This document shows positions 1 to 8,108 of a stretch of DNA of 64,000 nucleotides, in pieces. A program made the position numbers and the translations under genes. The stretch spans positions 186,001 through 250,000 of the forward strand of contig NZ_SMSI01000004.1 in the NCBI RefSeq assembly GCF_004354915.1, in the 5' to 3' direction. Within the stretch, counting starts at the first letter, position 1, and every line of letters starts with the position of its first letter. Under the pieces are notes generated by a model. The model had not been told where the DNA came from and ran no database searches. It worked only from the letters and a program-made list of their open reading frames with translations. This DNA comes from Pseudohoeflea suaedae (GTDB lineage: Bacteria; Pseudomonadota; Alphaproteobacteria; Rhizobiales; Rhizobiaceae).

Positions 1-1
1 C

Positions 2-487
2 CTCAAGGCATGGAAGCAGGTGGAAGAGGCAGGCCTGAAAGCGCGTTTGCTGATGGCAGGCACCGGAAGCATGGACGGCAGATTGAAGTCGTTGGCTGGC
101 AGTCTCGACCTCAGGCATGTTTCTTTTCTCGGCTGGGTGGAGAATATCTCCGGCACGATGGCGGCCGCCGATATTGCGGTTCTGTCCTCGCGGGTCGAAG
201 GTCTCGCCTCCTTCCTGTGCGAAGCTCAATTCTGTGGGATACCTGTCGTCTCGACTGCGGCCGGAGGAACGGTCGACGCCGTTCGCGACGGTGAGACTGG
301 CTTCCTGTCCCCGACCGGTGATGAAAATGCTTTTGCGGAAAATCTGACGCGGCTGATCCGCAATTCCGAACTCAGGGCCGGAATGGGAGCGGCAGCACGA
401 ACATGGGCCCGACGTAAATTCGCTCTAGAGCCCGTTCTGGAGGCGCACCGCGCTCTTTACCGCCAGGTCCTCGACGGAGACAGGTGA
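2..487 (+). CDS. Glycosyltransferase family 4, 3' part only
   Basis: C-terminal part of a retaining GT4 sugar transferase; the 5' part lies before the window and the frame is open from base 2. Visible are the nucleotide-sugar-binding half, with a beta strand ending in MAGTG, the FLGW strand, and the EX7E motif (EGLASFLCE) followed by G-IPVVST and GGT, the usual GT4 donor-site signature. The last residues form the helical tail of this fold. GT4 enzymes of this type build surface polysaccharides from UDP- or GDP-sugars at the inner membrane. It converges on two GT2 genes 13 bp away, so it belongs to the same polysaccharide locus. Acceptor and sugar cannot be told from sequence. Confidence 0.9.
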   Translation, partial: LKAWKQVEEAGLKARLLMAGTGSMDGRLKSLAGSLDLRHVSFLGWVENISGTMAAADIAVLSSRVEGLASFLCEAQFCGIPVVSTAAGGTVDAVRDGETGFLSPTGDENAFAENLTRLIRNSELRAGMGAAARTWARRKFALEPVLEAHRALYRQVLDGDR

Positions 488-500
488 CCGGGAGGCGTGC

Positions 501-1292
501 CTAGCGCGGGTCCAGACCGGCACGCCAACTCTTGTATTCGGTCTGGTAGGCATAGGACGCGGCGCCGGCAGCCATGGCAAACCCGCCCCATCCACACAGA
601 AAATACCGCTTGAGCAGATAGAATTTCACGAAATAGCCGATCGGCGCAGTCAGCATTTTCGACGGAGATGTCCGTCTTCCCCGCGCCGAGCGCTCGCTTG
701 CCTTCAGGGACGTATAGGAGTTCTGTTTCTCGAATTCCAGCGCGGGAGCGATGATGCTGGCATGCAGCAGATATCCGCCCGCGACCCTGCCGGTCGCACC
801 ATCGACACGCAGCGATTCATGGATCGTCTGCTTGGTGTCGTAATACGACTTTGCCCGCCTTACCAGCCGCACGATACGGTCATGCTTGACCCACGGATGG
901 GCATAGCCATAGCCGGGCACCCAATGTCGCCGCTCAACCGAGAAACCGGCGTTCTCGCCAGGAGACGCCACGTTTTTCGCGATGGCATCGACCAGCGTCG
1001 GCTCCGCAATCTCGTCGGCATCGACATTGAATGCCCATTCGAGGGAACACTGCTCGAGCGCAAATTGTTTCTGCGCACCGAAACCGGTCCAGTCGTGGTG
1101 GATCAGCCGAACCGGCAGCCCATCCCTACTCAGTCCCTCGACAATATCGACGGTGCGGTCCGTTGAGCCGGAATCCACTACCAGGATTTCCTGGAAACGC
1201 GACAATGCCCGAAGACTTGCCTCGATCACGCGCTCCTCGTTGAAGCAGATGATGAATACCGAGACCGGAATGAAAGCGCCGGAATGGGTCAC
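501..1292 (-). CDS. Glycosyltransferase family 2, LPS-core (WaaE/LgtF) type
   Basis: 263-residue GT-A fold transferase. The N-terminus carries the strand SVFIICFNEE, then VVDSGSTDRT and the metal-binding DAD at residues 91-93. The C-terminal third has a hydrophobic segment with an aromatic-rich KRYFLCGWGGF patch, as in LPS-core glucosyl/heptosyltransferases of the WaaE/LgtF group. The GTG start at 1292 is chosen because it overlaps the upstream gene's stop as GTGA, the usual coupling arrangement; a longer open frame reaches 1391 but lacks homology. Probable role is adding a hexose to LPS core or another surface glycan on the cytoplasmic face of the membrane. Donor sugar is not predictable. 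Confidence 0.85.
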   Translation of the reverse strand: MTHSGAFIPVSVFIICFNEERVIEASLRALSRFQEILVVDSGSTDRTVDIVEGLSRDGLPVRLIHHDWTGFGAQKQFALEQCSLEWAFNVDADEIAEPTLVDAIAKNVASPGENAGFSVERRHWVPGYGYAHPWVKHDRIVRLVRRAKSYYDTKQTIHESLRVDGATGRVAGGYLLHASIIAPALEFEKQNSYTSLKASERSARGRRTSPSKMLTAPIGYFVKFYLLKRYFLCGWGGFAMAAGAASYAYQTEYKSWRAGLDPR

Positions 1293-2107
1293 TCCAGGAG
1301 CGCCTTGAGGTGGGCGCGGGCGCGAGAACCTTTCGGCGACGTCTGGGGATAGCGCATCGCACGGTAGCTCAAGGCAAGTACCCGGAACCATCTGAAGAAA
1401 GGCCGCCGGTGCTTCTTCATCGCGTACCTCTTCGCGCGCATGGCATGATAGGTACGGAAGGAACTCATTTCCGGGGTAGCCGGCGACGACTTGCCCTGCA
1501 TGTGGCGCACGACGGAATCGTGAATGTAGTGAAGCCCGTATCCGGCCTTGAGGATACGCACGCTGATATCGTCATCCTCGTAGAACAGGAAAATGGCTTC
1601 GTCGAAGCCGCCGATCTCGTCGAAAACCTGCTTGCGGACCGCAAGTGCAGCCCCGCTCAGCATGACGACAGGGCGATCTTTCAGAGGCAGCGCCGGCCGC
1701 CTCCAGTAAGGGCGACGCATCAGCATTGTGCGATGTCGAAAGAACTGGGTTCCATCGCTATTAAGCAACCGCGGATTGAAACCGGCCGAATGAGGATATT
1801 TGTCGAACGCCGCACCGAGGATGTCGAGCGCTTCCGGCTCGAGATCCGCGTCGGGATTGAGAAACAGAAGTCGCTCATGCCTGGCCAGGTCTGCACCGCG
1901 ATTGCAGGCGGTCCCGAAGCCGAGATTGGTGTCGAGACGAACGACCGTTACCCCGTATTCGTCCGCGATCTCCGCCGAATTGTCGGAACTCGCATTGTCG
2001 ACGACAATGACCTGATGGCCGGAAGGAATGGACGACAATGCGGCGCCGATCACGGCGGAACTGTTGAAGGTGACCAGGACGATTGAGAAAGGTGTCGCAG
2101 ACATCAT
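1289..2107 (-). CDS. Glycosyltransferase family 2, rhamnosyltransferase-like
   Basis: 272-residue GT2 protein. Motifs in order: IVLVTFNSS near the N-terminus, VVDNASSDNS (donor base-binding), FLNPDADLEP (DXD-like metal site), and GGFDEAIFLFYEDDDISVR, the acceptor-side ED motif typical of WbbL-like rhamnosyltransferases. The basic C-terminus (AMKKHRRPFFRWFR) suits membrane association. It starts with two Met codons; the first overlaps the stop of the decayed methyltransferase upstream as ATGA, and its own stop overlaps the next GT2 start as GTGA, so these were cotranscribed. Likely adds a deoxyhexose to a surface polysaccharide. Confidence 0.85.
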   Translation of the reverse strand: MMSATPFSIVLVTFNSSAVIGAALSSIPSGHQVIVVDNASSDNSAEIADEYGVTVVRLDTNLGFGTACNRGADLARHERLLFLNPDADLEPEALDILGAAFDKYPHSAGFNPRLLNSDGTQFFRHRTMLMRRPYWRRPALPLKDRPVVMLSGAALAVRKQVFDEIGGFDEAIFLFYEDDDISVRILKAGYGLHYIHDSVVRHMQGKSSPATPEMSSFRTYHAMRAKRYAMKKHRRPFFRWFRVLALSYRAMRYPQTSPKGSRARAHLKALLE

Positions 2108-2345
2108 TTTCGAACCAGAGCCATGCTGTTGTCTTTGATTTCCAATTGCTTCAGGCTGGCCTCATCGGCCAGTGACATGAAATCCTGAAGGGTTCGTCGG
2201 GCGCTTTCATATAGGCGCGGATGAAACTCAACAATGGCGAGTTCACAGCGGGACAAAATTTTCTGTTTATTCGCAAGGACATCGTATTCTTTTCACTCGA
2301 CGCCACGATCCGCGCCCGGGCTTCAAGATCTCTCACCGCCTTCAC
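2104..2345 (-). pseudogene. Remnant of FkbM-family methyltransferase
   Basis: About 60 codons that end at TGA 2104-2106 read as the C-terminus of an FkbM-type sugar methyltransferase: KEYDVL, then CELAIVEFHPRLYES, the usual iVEFHP strand. The family expects DVEG just before KEYDVL; here it reads GVE followed by an in-frame TGA at 2293-2295, so the SAM-domain part is destroyed. Farther upstream no frame continues the family. The stop still overlaps the next gene's ATG (ATGA), evidence that this was once a translationally coupled member of the glycosyltransferase operon. The 5' limit is uncertain. Confidence 0.65.
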
Positions 2346-2536
2346 CCGTCTTTCGAGCGCCGTGATCGCAACGTGATATCACAATAGCCCACCCGTAGCG
2401 CCGTGTTTCGGGACGTGGATACCCCGATGCAGCGGAAATGATGCTCCCTGCCCGTGAGCGGGAGTGGCGCGTGAACTCCATGATAGAAGAGGTTTCCGCC
2501 AATTTTCTGTCCTGTCCGGATCCCTTCCGCCGCCCG
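2346..2536. other. Intergenic stretch, no gene seen
   Basis: Between the methyltransferase remnant and the stop of the Lrp gene. No frame with a ribosome site and no hairpin followed by T residues were found. It may contain further decayed remains of the methyltransferase gene, but nothing recognisable. Confidence 0.4.
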
Positions 2537-3007
2537 TCACTTCAGGTCCACGAGGCCGTCATCCTTGACCTTTCGAATGGTCAGCATTGTCCTCACGGTA
2601 TCGACGTTTTCGGTGGCGGTAAGCTGTTCGACGACGAAGTCCTGAAAATGGCCGAGATTGCGCGCGACGCAGTGGAGCAGGAAGTCGGAATCGCCGGAAA
2701 CCATCCAGCTTTCACGGACGATGGGCCAATCGCGCGAAGCGGCGGCAAAACTCTTGAGGTTGGCATCGGACTGGTGCTTCAGCCCCACCATGCAGAACGC
2801 GACGAGATCGTAGCCGAGCGCGGGTGCGTTGATCAGCGCCCGGTAACCGCGGATGATGCCCGCCTGCTCGAGCTTGCGAACGCGCCTCAGACACGGCGGC
2901 GCCGAGATGCCGACCCGGTTCGCCAGCTCCACATTCGTCATTCGGCCGTCGGCCTGCAATTCCTTGAGAATGCGAAAATCGATATCGTCGAGCTCGGCCT
3001 TGAACAT
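2537..3007 (-). CDS. Lrp/AsnC family transcriptional regulator
   Basis: 156-residue feast/famine regulator. Residues 1-60 are the winged helix-turn-helix (LDDIDFRILKELQADGR... NRVGISAPPCLRRVRKLE) and residues 65-150 the RAM/AsnC effector domain that binds amino acids and drives oligomer assembly. It is divergent from trxB, the usual order in Rhizobiales. Lrp proteins of this length act as DNA-wrapping octamers that sense amino acids; the specific ligand and regulon cannot be told. The 259-bp divergent region would hold both promoters. Confidence 0.93.
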   Translation of the reverse strand: MFKAELDDIDFRILKELQADGRMTNVELANRVGISAPPCLRRVRKLEQAGIIRGYRALINAPALGYDLVAFCMVGLKHQSDANLKSFAAASRDWPIVRESWMVSGDSDFLLHCVARNLGHFQDFVVEQLTATENVDTVRTMLTIRKVKDDGLVDLK

Positions 3008-3266
3008 GCATGCGTCCTGTCATCCGCCCGAGCCGGCCTCCGATGGCAGAACTTTCGGGCAATCTGCGAAACTTTATTGCGTCGGCAGCCGCAATTGTCT
3101 ACCCGCAAGCACCAATGAACGCCCTCACCTGTTGGTAACCCTGCGCTGCGGCTTGAATAGCGGGCTCCGGAATTCCTAAATTGGTGGAAATGCGCCATCC
3201 TCTCGGCCACGCGAACCCGTGCCGGCAACATGCGGGCGCTGCCCGTATCCAGACAGGAAGAAAGTC

Positions 3267-4241
3267 ATGACGACCCGTCACGTTCCCGTTCTCATCATCG
3301 GCTCCGGCCCCGCCGGCTATACTGCCGCGATCTATGCCGCGCGCGCCATGCTCACCCCTGTGATCATCACCGGAATGGAACAGGGCGGCCAGCTGATGAT
3401 CACCACGGACGTCGAAAACTACCCGGGTTACGCGGATCCGGTCCAGGGACCGTGGATGATGGAACAGATGCGGCTCCAGGCTGAACATGTCGGCGCCGAG
3501 ATCGTCACCGATCTGGTGACTGAAGTCGACGTCACCACCCGCCCGTTCACCGCCAGGACGGATTCCGGCGCGACCTGGACATGCGACGCACTCATCATCT
3601 CGACCGGTGCGCAGGCCAAATGGCTGGGCATTCCCGGCGAGAAGGACTTCATGGGCTTCGGCGTATCGGCCTGCGCCACCTGCGACGGCTTCTTCTATCG
3701 CAACAAGCACGTCATCGTGGTCGGCGGCGGCAATACCGCAGTCGAGGAAGCCCTCTATCTTTCCAACATTGCCGAGAAGGTGACGCTGGTTCACCGCCGC
3801 GACACGCTGCGCTCGGAAAAGATCCTTCAGGAGCGCCTCTTCGCCCAGAAGAATGTCGATTTCGTCTGGAATTCCGAAATCGCCGAATTCGTCGGCGGCG
3901 AGCCGGTCGGCCCGATGCCGCCCGCGGTCAAGGCCGTGAAGCTGAAGAACCGCAAGACCGGCGAGATATCGCAGATGGATATCGACGGGGTGTTTGTGGC
4001 AATCGGCCACGCACCGGCGGTAAAACTGTTCGAAGGCAAGCTCAAGCAGAAGCCGAACGGCTATCTCTGGACGGCGCCGGATTCGACCGCAACCGACATT
4101 CCGGGCGTCTTCGCGGCGGGGGACGTCACCGACGATATCTACCGCCAGGCGGTCACCGCTGCCGGAATGGGCTGCATGGCAGCGCTCGAGGCCGAGCGCT
4201 ATCTGGCAGGTCTGGGAACACACGCAGAAGCCGCAGAATAG
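3267..4241 (+). CDS. trxB: Thioredoxin-disulfide reductase
   Basis: 324-residue flavoprotein reducing thioredoxin with NADPH in the cytosol. The N-terminal FAD site is LIIGSGPAGYTAA; the redox-active pair is CATC around residues 137-140 in SACATCDGFFY; the NADPH site is VVGGGNTAVEEA; and the C-terminal FAD-contacting segment GVFAAGDV is present. Length matches the bacterial low-molecular-weight class. The ATG at 3267 is preferred over an open frame reaching 3219 because AGGAAG lies 7 bp upstream and the protein then starts as in homologues. lsrB follows after 59 bp, a conserved neighbour in rhizobia, where the regulator is tied to oxidative stress. Confidence 0.97.
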   Translation: MTTRHVPVLIIGSGPAGYTAAIYAARAMLTPVIITGMEQGGQLMITTDVENYPGYADPVQGPWMMEQMRLQAEHVGAEIVTDLVTEVDVTTRPFTARTDSGATWTCDALIISTGAQAKWLGIPGEKDFMGFGVSACATCDGFFYRNKHVIVVGGGNTAVEEALYLSNIAEKVTLVHRRDTLRSEKILQERLFAQKNVDFVWNSEIAEFVGGEPVGPMPPAVKAVKLKNRKTGEISQMDIDGVFVAIGHAPAVKLFEGKLKQKPNGYLWTAPDSTATDIPGVFAAGDVTDDIYRQAVTAAGMGCMAALEAERYLAGLGTHAEAAE

Positions 4242-4300
4242 GCGGCCAAACACGGTTCGGCACGTGGGGGTGCCGGCCCGGCTCGAGGGGAGCTGGTACA

Positions 4301-5197
4301 ATGCAACTGGACTGGGACAAGCTGCGCATCTTTCATGCGGCCGCTGAGGCGGGTTCGTTTACGCACGCCGCGGAGATCCTCCACCTCTCGCAATCGGCGA
4401 TCAGCCGGCAGGTGAGCGCGCTGGAGACCGAGGTGAACACCAAGCTGTTCCACCGCCACGCACGCGGCCTCATTCTCACCGAGCAGGGCGAAATTCTCTA
4501 CAAGACCGCCCACGAGGTTCTGATGAAGCTCGAGATGGTCAAGACCCAGCTCACCGAAACCCGCGAGAAGCCGAGCGGCAAACTCAGGATCACCACGACC
4601 GTGGGATTGGGCCAGGGCTGGCTGACCGAGAAGGTTCACGAGTTCCAGGCGCATTATCCCGACATGCAGGTTCAGCTTATCCTCGACAACGAGGAACTGG
4701 ACGTGAACATGCGTCAGGCCGACTGCGCCATCCGGCTCCGCCAGCCGCAACAGTCCGACCTCATCCAGCGCAAGCTCTTCACGGTGCACCTGCACATTTA
4801 TGCGTCACCGGCCTATCTTGCACGCTACGGCGAACCGAAGACGATCAAGGATCTGGACGACCATCGGCTGATCACTTTCGGTGAGCCCGCACCGGTCTAT
4901 CTTCACGAACTTACCTGGCTCGAACGGGCCGGCCGCACGCCGGACAACCCCCGCCCCGCGCATTTGCAGATCAACAATCTGGCCGCCGTGCGCCGCGCCA
5001 CCATCAACGGCGCGGGCGTTTCGATGCTGCCCGACTACATGATCAACCGCGATGACGACCTCGTCAGACTCGCGATTCCCGCGGATTTTCCGACCTTCGA
5101 CACCTATTTCTGCTATGCCGAAGAGATGCGGAATGCGGCCAAGCTGAAAGTTTTCCGCGACTTTCTTATCAACAAGGCCCGGAACTGGAACTACTGA
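4301..5197 (+). CDS. lsrB: LysR-type regulator LsrB/VtlR
   Basis: 298-residue LysR regulator; the sequence is close to LsrB of Sinorhizobium and VtlR of Brucella/Agrobacterium (start MQLDWDKLRIFHAAAEAGSF, HTH with LHLSQSAISRQVSALE, end VFRDFLINKARNWNY). Residues 1-60 bind DNA and 90-295 form the effector domain. In Brucella and Agrobacterium VtlR directly activates the neighbouring small RNA AbcR2 or related small genes; in Sinorhizobium LsrB is a redox-linked regulator of LPS and glutathione genes. An AbcR-like RNA follows here, supporting the identity. Only Cys142 and Cys271 are present. The ATG at 4301 begins the conserved N-terminus; the open frame upstream overlaps trxB and is not coding. 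Confidence 0.95.
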   Translation: MQLDWDKLRIFHAAAEAGSFTHAAEILHLSQSAISRQVSALETEVNTKLFHRHARGLILTEQGEILYKTAHEVLMKLEMVKTQLTETREKPSGKLRITTTVGLGQGWLTEKVHEFQAHYPDMQVQLILDNEELDVNMRQADCAIRLRQPQQSDLIQRKLFTVHLHIYASPAYLARYGEPKTIKDLDDHRLITFGEPAPVYLHELTWLERAGRTPDNPRPAHLQINNLAAVRRATINGAGVSMLPDYMINRDDDLVRLAIPADFPTFDTYFCYAEEMRNAAKLKVFRDFLINKARNWNY

Positions 5198-5213
5198 AAT
5201 CCGACCATTTGGT

Positions 5214-5234
5214 TAAAAAACCCCGTACTTTCAG
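5214..5234 (+). terminator. Short hairpin after lsrB
   Basis: Arms ACCCC and GGGGT with an AT-rich loop lie about 20 bp past the lsrB stop. There is no T-run behind it, so termination is possible but weakly supported. Confidence 0.3.
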
Positions 5235-5324
5235 GGGTCCCATGCATAAAAAGGGTGCGACAAACTCAACCATGCATCAATTGCATATCAGTCATGCTTC
5301 ACAGGCTATTGTATTATGCACATG

Positions 5325-5459
5325 AAATCAGCATATCGCACACAGCTGATGCACCTTTGGCGGTCACTCCTCCCAGTGCCGCCGCATGAGCTGTTCCCCT
5401 CTGGAGGTTTTGACCTTCACACCTTATAGGCCCGCGCATTTGCGCCGGGCCTTTTTTTT
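5325..5459 (+). ncRNA. abcR: AbcR-like (alpha-r15) trans-acting small RNA
   Basis: A structured, non-coding element right after lsrB, the position of abcR genes in Rhizobiales. Hairpin one has arms GGCGG (5359-5363) and CCGCC (5379-5383), an inner CACT/AGTG stem, and exposes CCTCCC (5369-5374), an anti-Shine-Dalgarno loop typical of AbcR RNAs. A second pyrimidine-rich region (TTCCCCTCTGG) follows, then a strong intrinsic terminator: GGCCCG/CGGGCC stem at 5429-5451 and eight T residues to 5459. A TATTAT at 5312-5317 could be the -10 box, giving a start near 5325; the poor -35 would suit activation by LsrB. AbcR RNAs repress ABC transporter mRNAs, with Hfq, by masking ribosome sites. Exact 5' end is inferred. 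Confidence 0.8.
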
Positions 5460-5558
5460 GACCATTAGCAGCCCGGAGCGCGACGGCACATCCTCGCCGG
5501 TGCGGCATGGAACAATCCCGCCTCCCGGTTCTCCGTCATAGGTTCGCAGAAACAAGAA

Positions 5559-5584
5559 GGCCGGCCCGGAGACCCGGACCGGCC
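5559..5584 (-). terminator. Intrinsic terminator of aatA
   Basis: GC-rich hairpin whose arms GGCCGG and CCGGCC enclose an inner CCGG/CCGG stem, followed on the minus strand by TTCTTGTTT. It lies 26 bp past the aatA stop. Confidence 0.75.
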
Positions 5585-5609
5585 CTGATTTCAGCAATTC
5601 GCGAGAGGC

Positions 5610-6941
<1,332 letters not shown>

Positions 6942-7022
6942 TCATGCGCAAATATTCGCACTTACAATAGGTTACAACCGGCATATACAATAATCTGACG
7001 TGACTAACCGGGAAGGTCCCGC

Positions 7023-7976
7023 ATGCATTCGCAGTGGCAAGAGCCACAATTCATCGACGACGAGCTGGGTGGCATCACTACCTCGCACGGCCCCTATGTG
7101 CTGAAATCCGCCTTCCAGCCGATATTCAGCCAATCCCGGTCCGGCCAGTTGATCATCCAGGCTTTCGAGGGTCTCATCCGCCCCTACAGGCAAGGAAAGC
7201 CCGTATCACCGGGACAGTTCTTCCAGTCGGTGGAAGACGATGACGCGCTTCATGTCGACAGATTGTGCCGCGGGCTTCACCTGCGCAACCTGCTCCGGGT
7301 CAACCGTCCCAATGCGGGCCTCTTCGTCAACTTCAATCCCTCCTTCTATGCCAGCGCGGCGGATATCGACTACGAGGTATCCGGCTTCGCCTCGCTCTGC
7401 GCTGAAACCGGTGTATCCACGCGATCGGTCGTCTGCGAGATCACCGAGCAGGGCAGCGACGAATCGCTGCTGTCGCTCATGGTGGAAAGACTGCGCGACG
7501 CGCGCTTCAAGATCGCGGTGGATGACTACGGCGCCCATGAGTCCGATCTCCAGCGGGTCGAGCGCCTTCGTCCCGATATCGTCAAGTTCGATGCCGCCTG
7601 GGTTCACCGCTTCGTCGAGACACCTGACGGGAAGATGGTGTTGCAGGAGATGGTGCAGACCTTCAGGGAGAAGGGAATGGCGAGCCTGTTCGAAGGGCTC
7701 GAGGAAGAAAAGCAGGTCAATTTCTGCGAGGAGATCGGCGTCAGCTTCCTGCAGGGCTTTGCTCTGGCCAGGCCTGAACTGACACCGACCAGTTTCAATG
7801 TCCGCTTCCCCGAAACCTCGCCGGCGGCACAGCCGGAACTGTCGCCGGATGCCGATGGCGAGGCCGGACGACACATTCACCTCGAGCGATCGGCTGTATC
7901 CCGCCTTCCCGAAGAACCATCCGCGGCGGCGGGGCCGAAGCGCCGCAACGCCCCGTTCGGCCGCCGCTCGCGCTGA
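7023..7976 (+). CDS. EAL-domain protein, probable c-di-GMP phosphodiesterase
   Basis: 317 residues: an EAL domain at about 25-260 and a low-complexity, proline- and arginine-rich tail. The signature EAL reads EGL. The other catalytic positions look preserved: the Asn in VNFNP, Glu in EITEQ, the Asp pair in VDDYG, Lys in DIVKFD, Glu in FEGLEEEKQ and the final Gln in FLQGF, so hydrolysis of cyclic di-GMP to pGpG is plausible. No membrane segment or sensor domain is visible, so it is a soluble stand-alone domain. Sequence is divergent (DDYGAHESD rather than DDFG-GYSS), so a ligand-binding role is an alternative. Divergent from aatA. Confidence 0.85.
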   Translation: MHSQWQEPQFIDDELGGITTSHGPYVLKSAFQPIFSQSRSGQLIIQAFEGLIRPYRQGKPVSPGQFFQSVEDDDALHVDRLCRGLHLRNLLRVNRPNAGLFVNFNPSFYASAADIDYEVSGFASLCAETGVSTRSVVCEITEQGSDESLLSLMVERLRDARFKIAVDDYGAHESDLQRVERLRPDIVKFDAAWVHRFVETPDGKMVLQEMVQTFREKGMASLFEGLEEEKQVNFCEEIGVSFLQGFALARPELTPTSFNVRFPETSPAAQPELSPDADGEAGRHIHLERSAVSRLPEEPSAAAGPKRRNAPFGRRSR

Positions 7977-8108
7977 TCTTCACGAAGGTTAACAGGCCGA
8001 CACAATCCGGCCACGATAAAAGACCTGAGCAGCCATAATCCGGTCCGATTGAGGTCCCGTTTTCCGCTTTCTCTGTTCCCCGGGGCCAAACTGGATGGGA
8101 ATGGACAC

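Noticed and set aside
2438-3118. 226-codon plus-strand open frame
   Set aside because: Antisense to the Lrp gene, which has clear HTH and RAM domains.
5198-5324. Possible second AbcR copy in tandem
   Set aside because: No second CCTCCC loop or T-run terminator here; only an ACCCC/GGGGT hairpin after lsrB.
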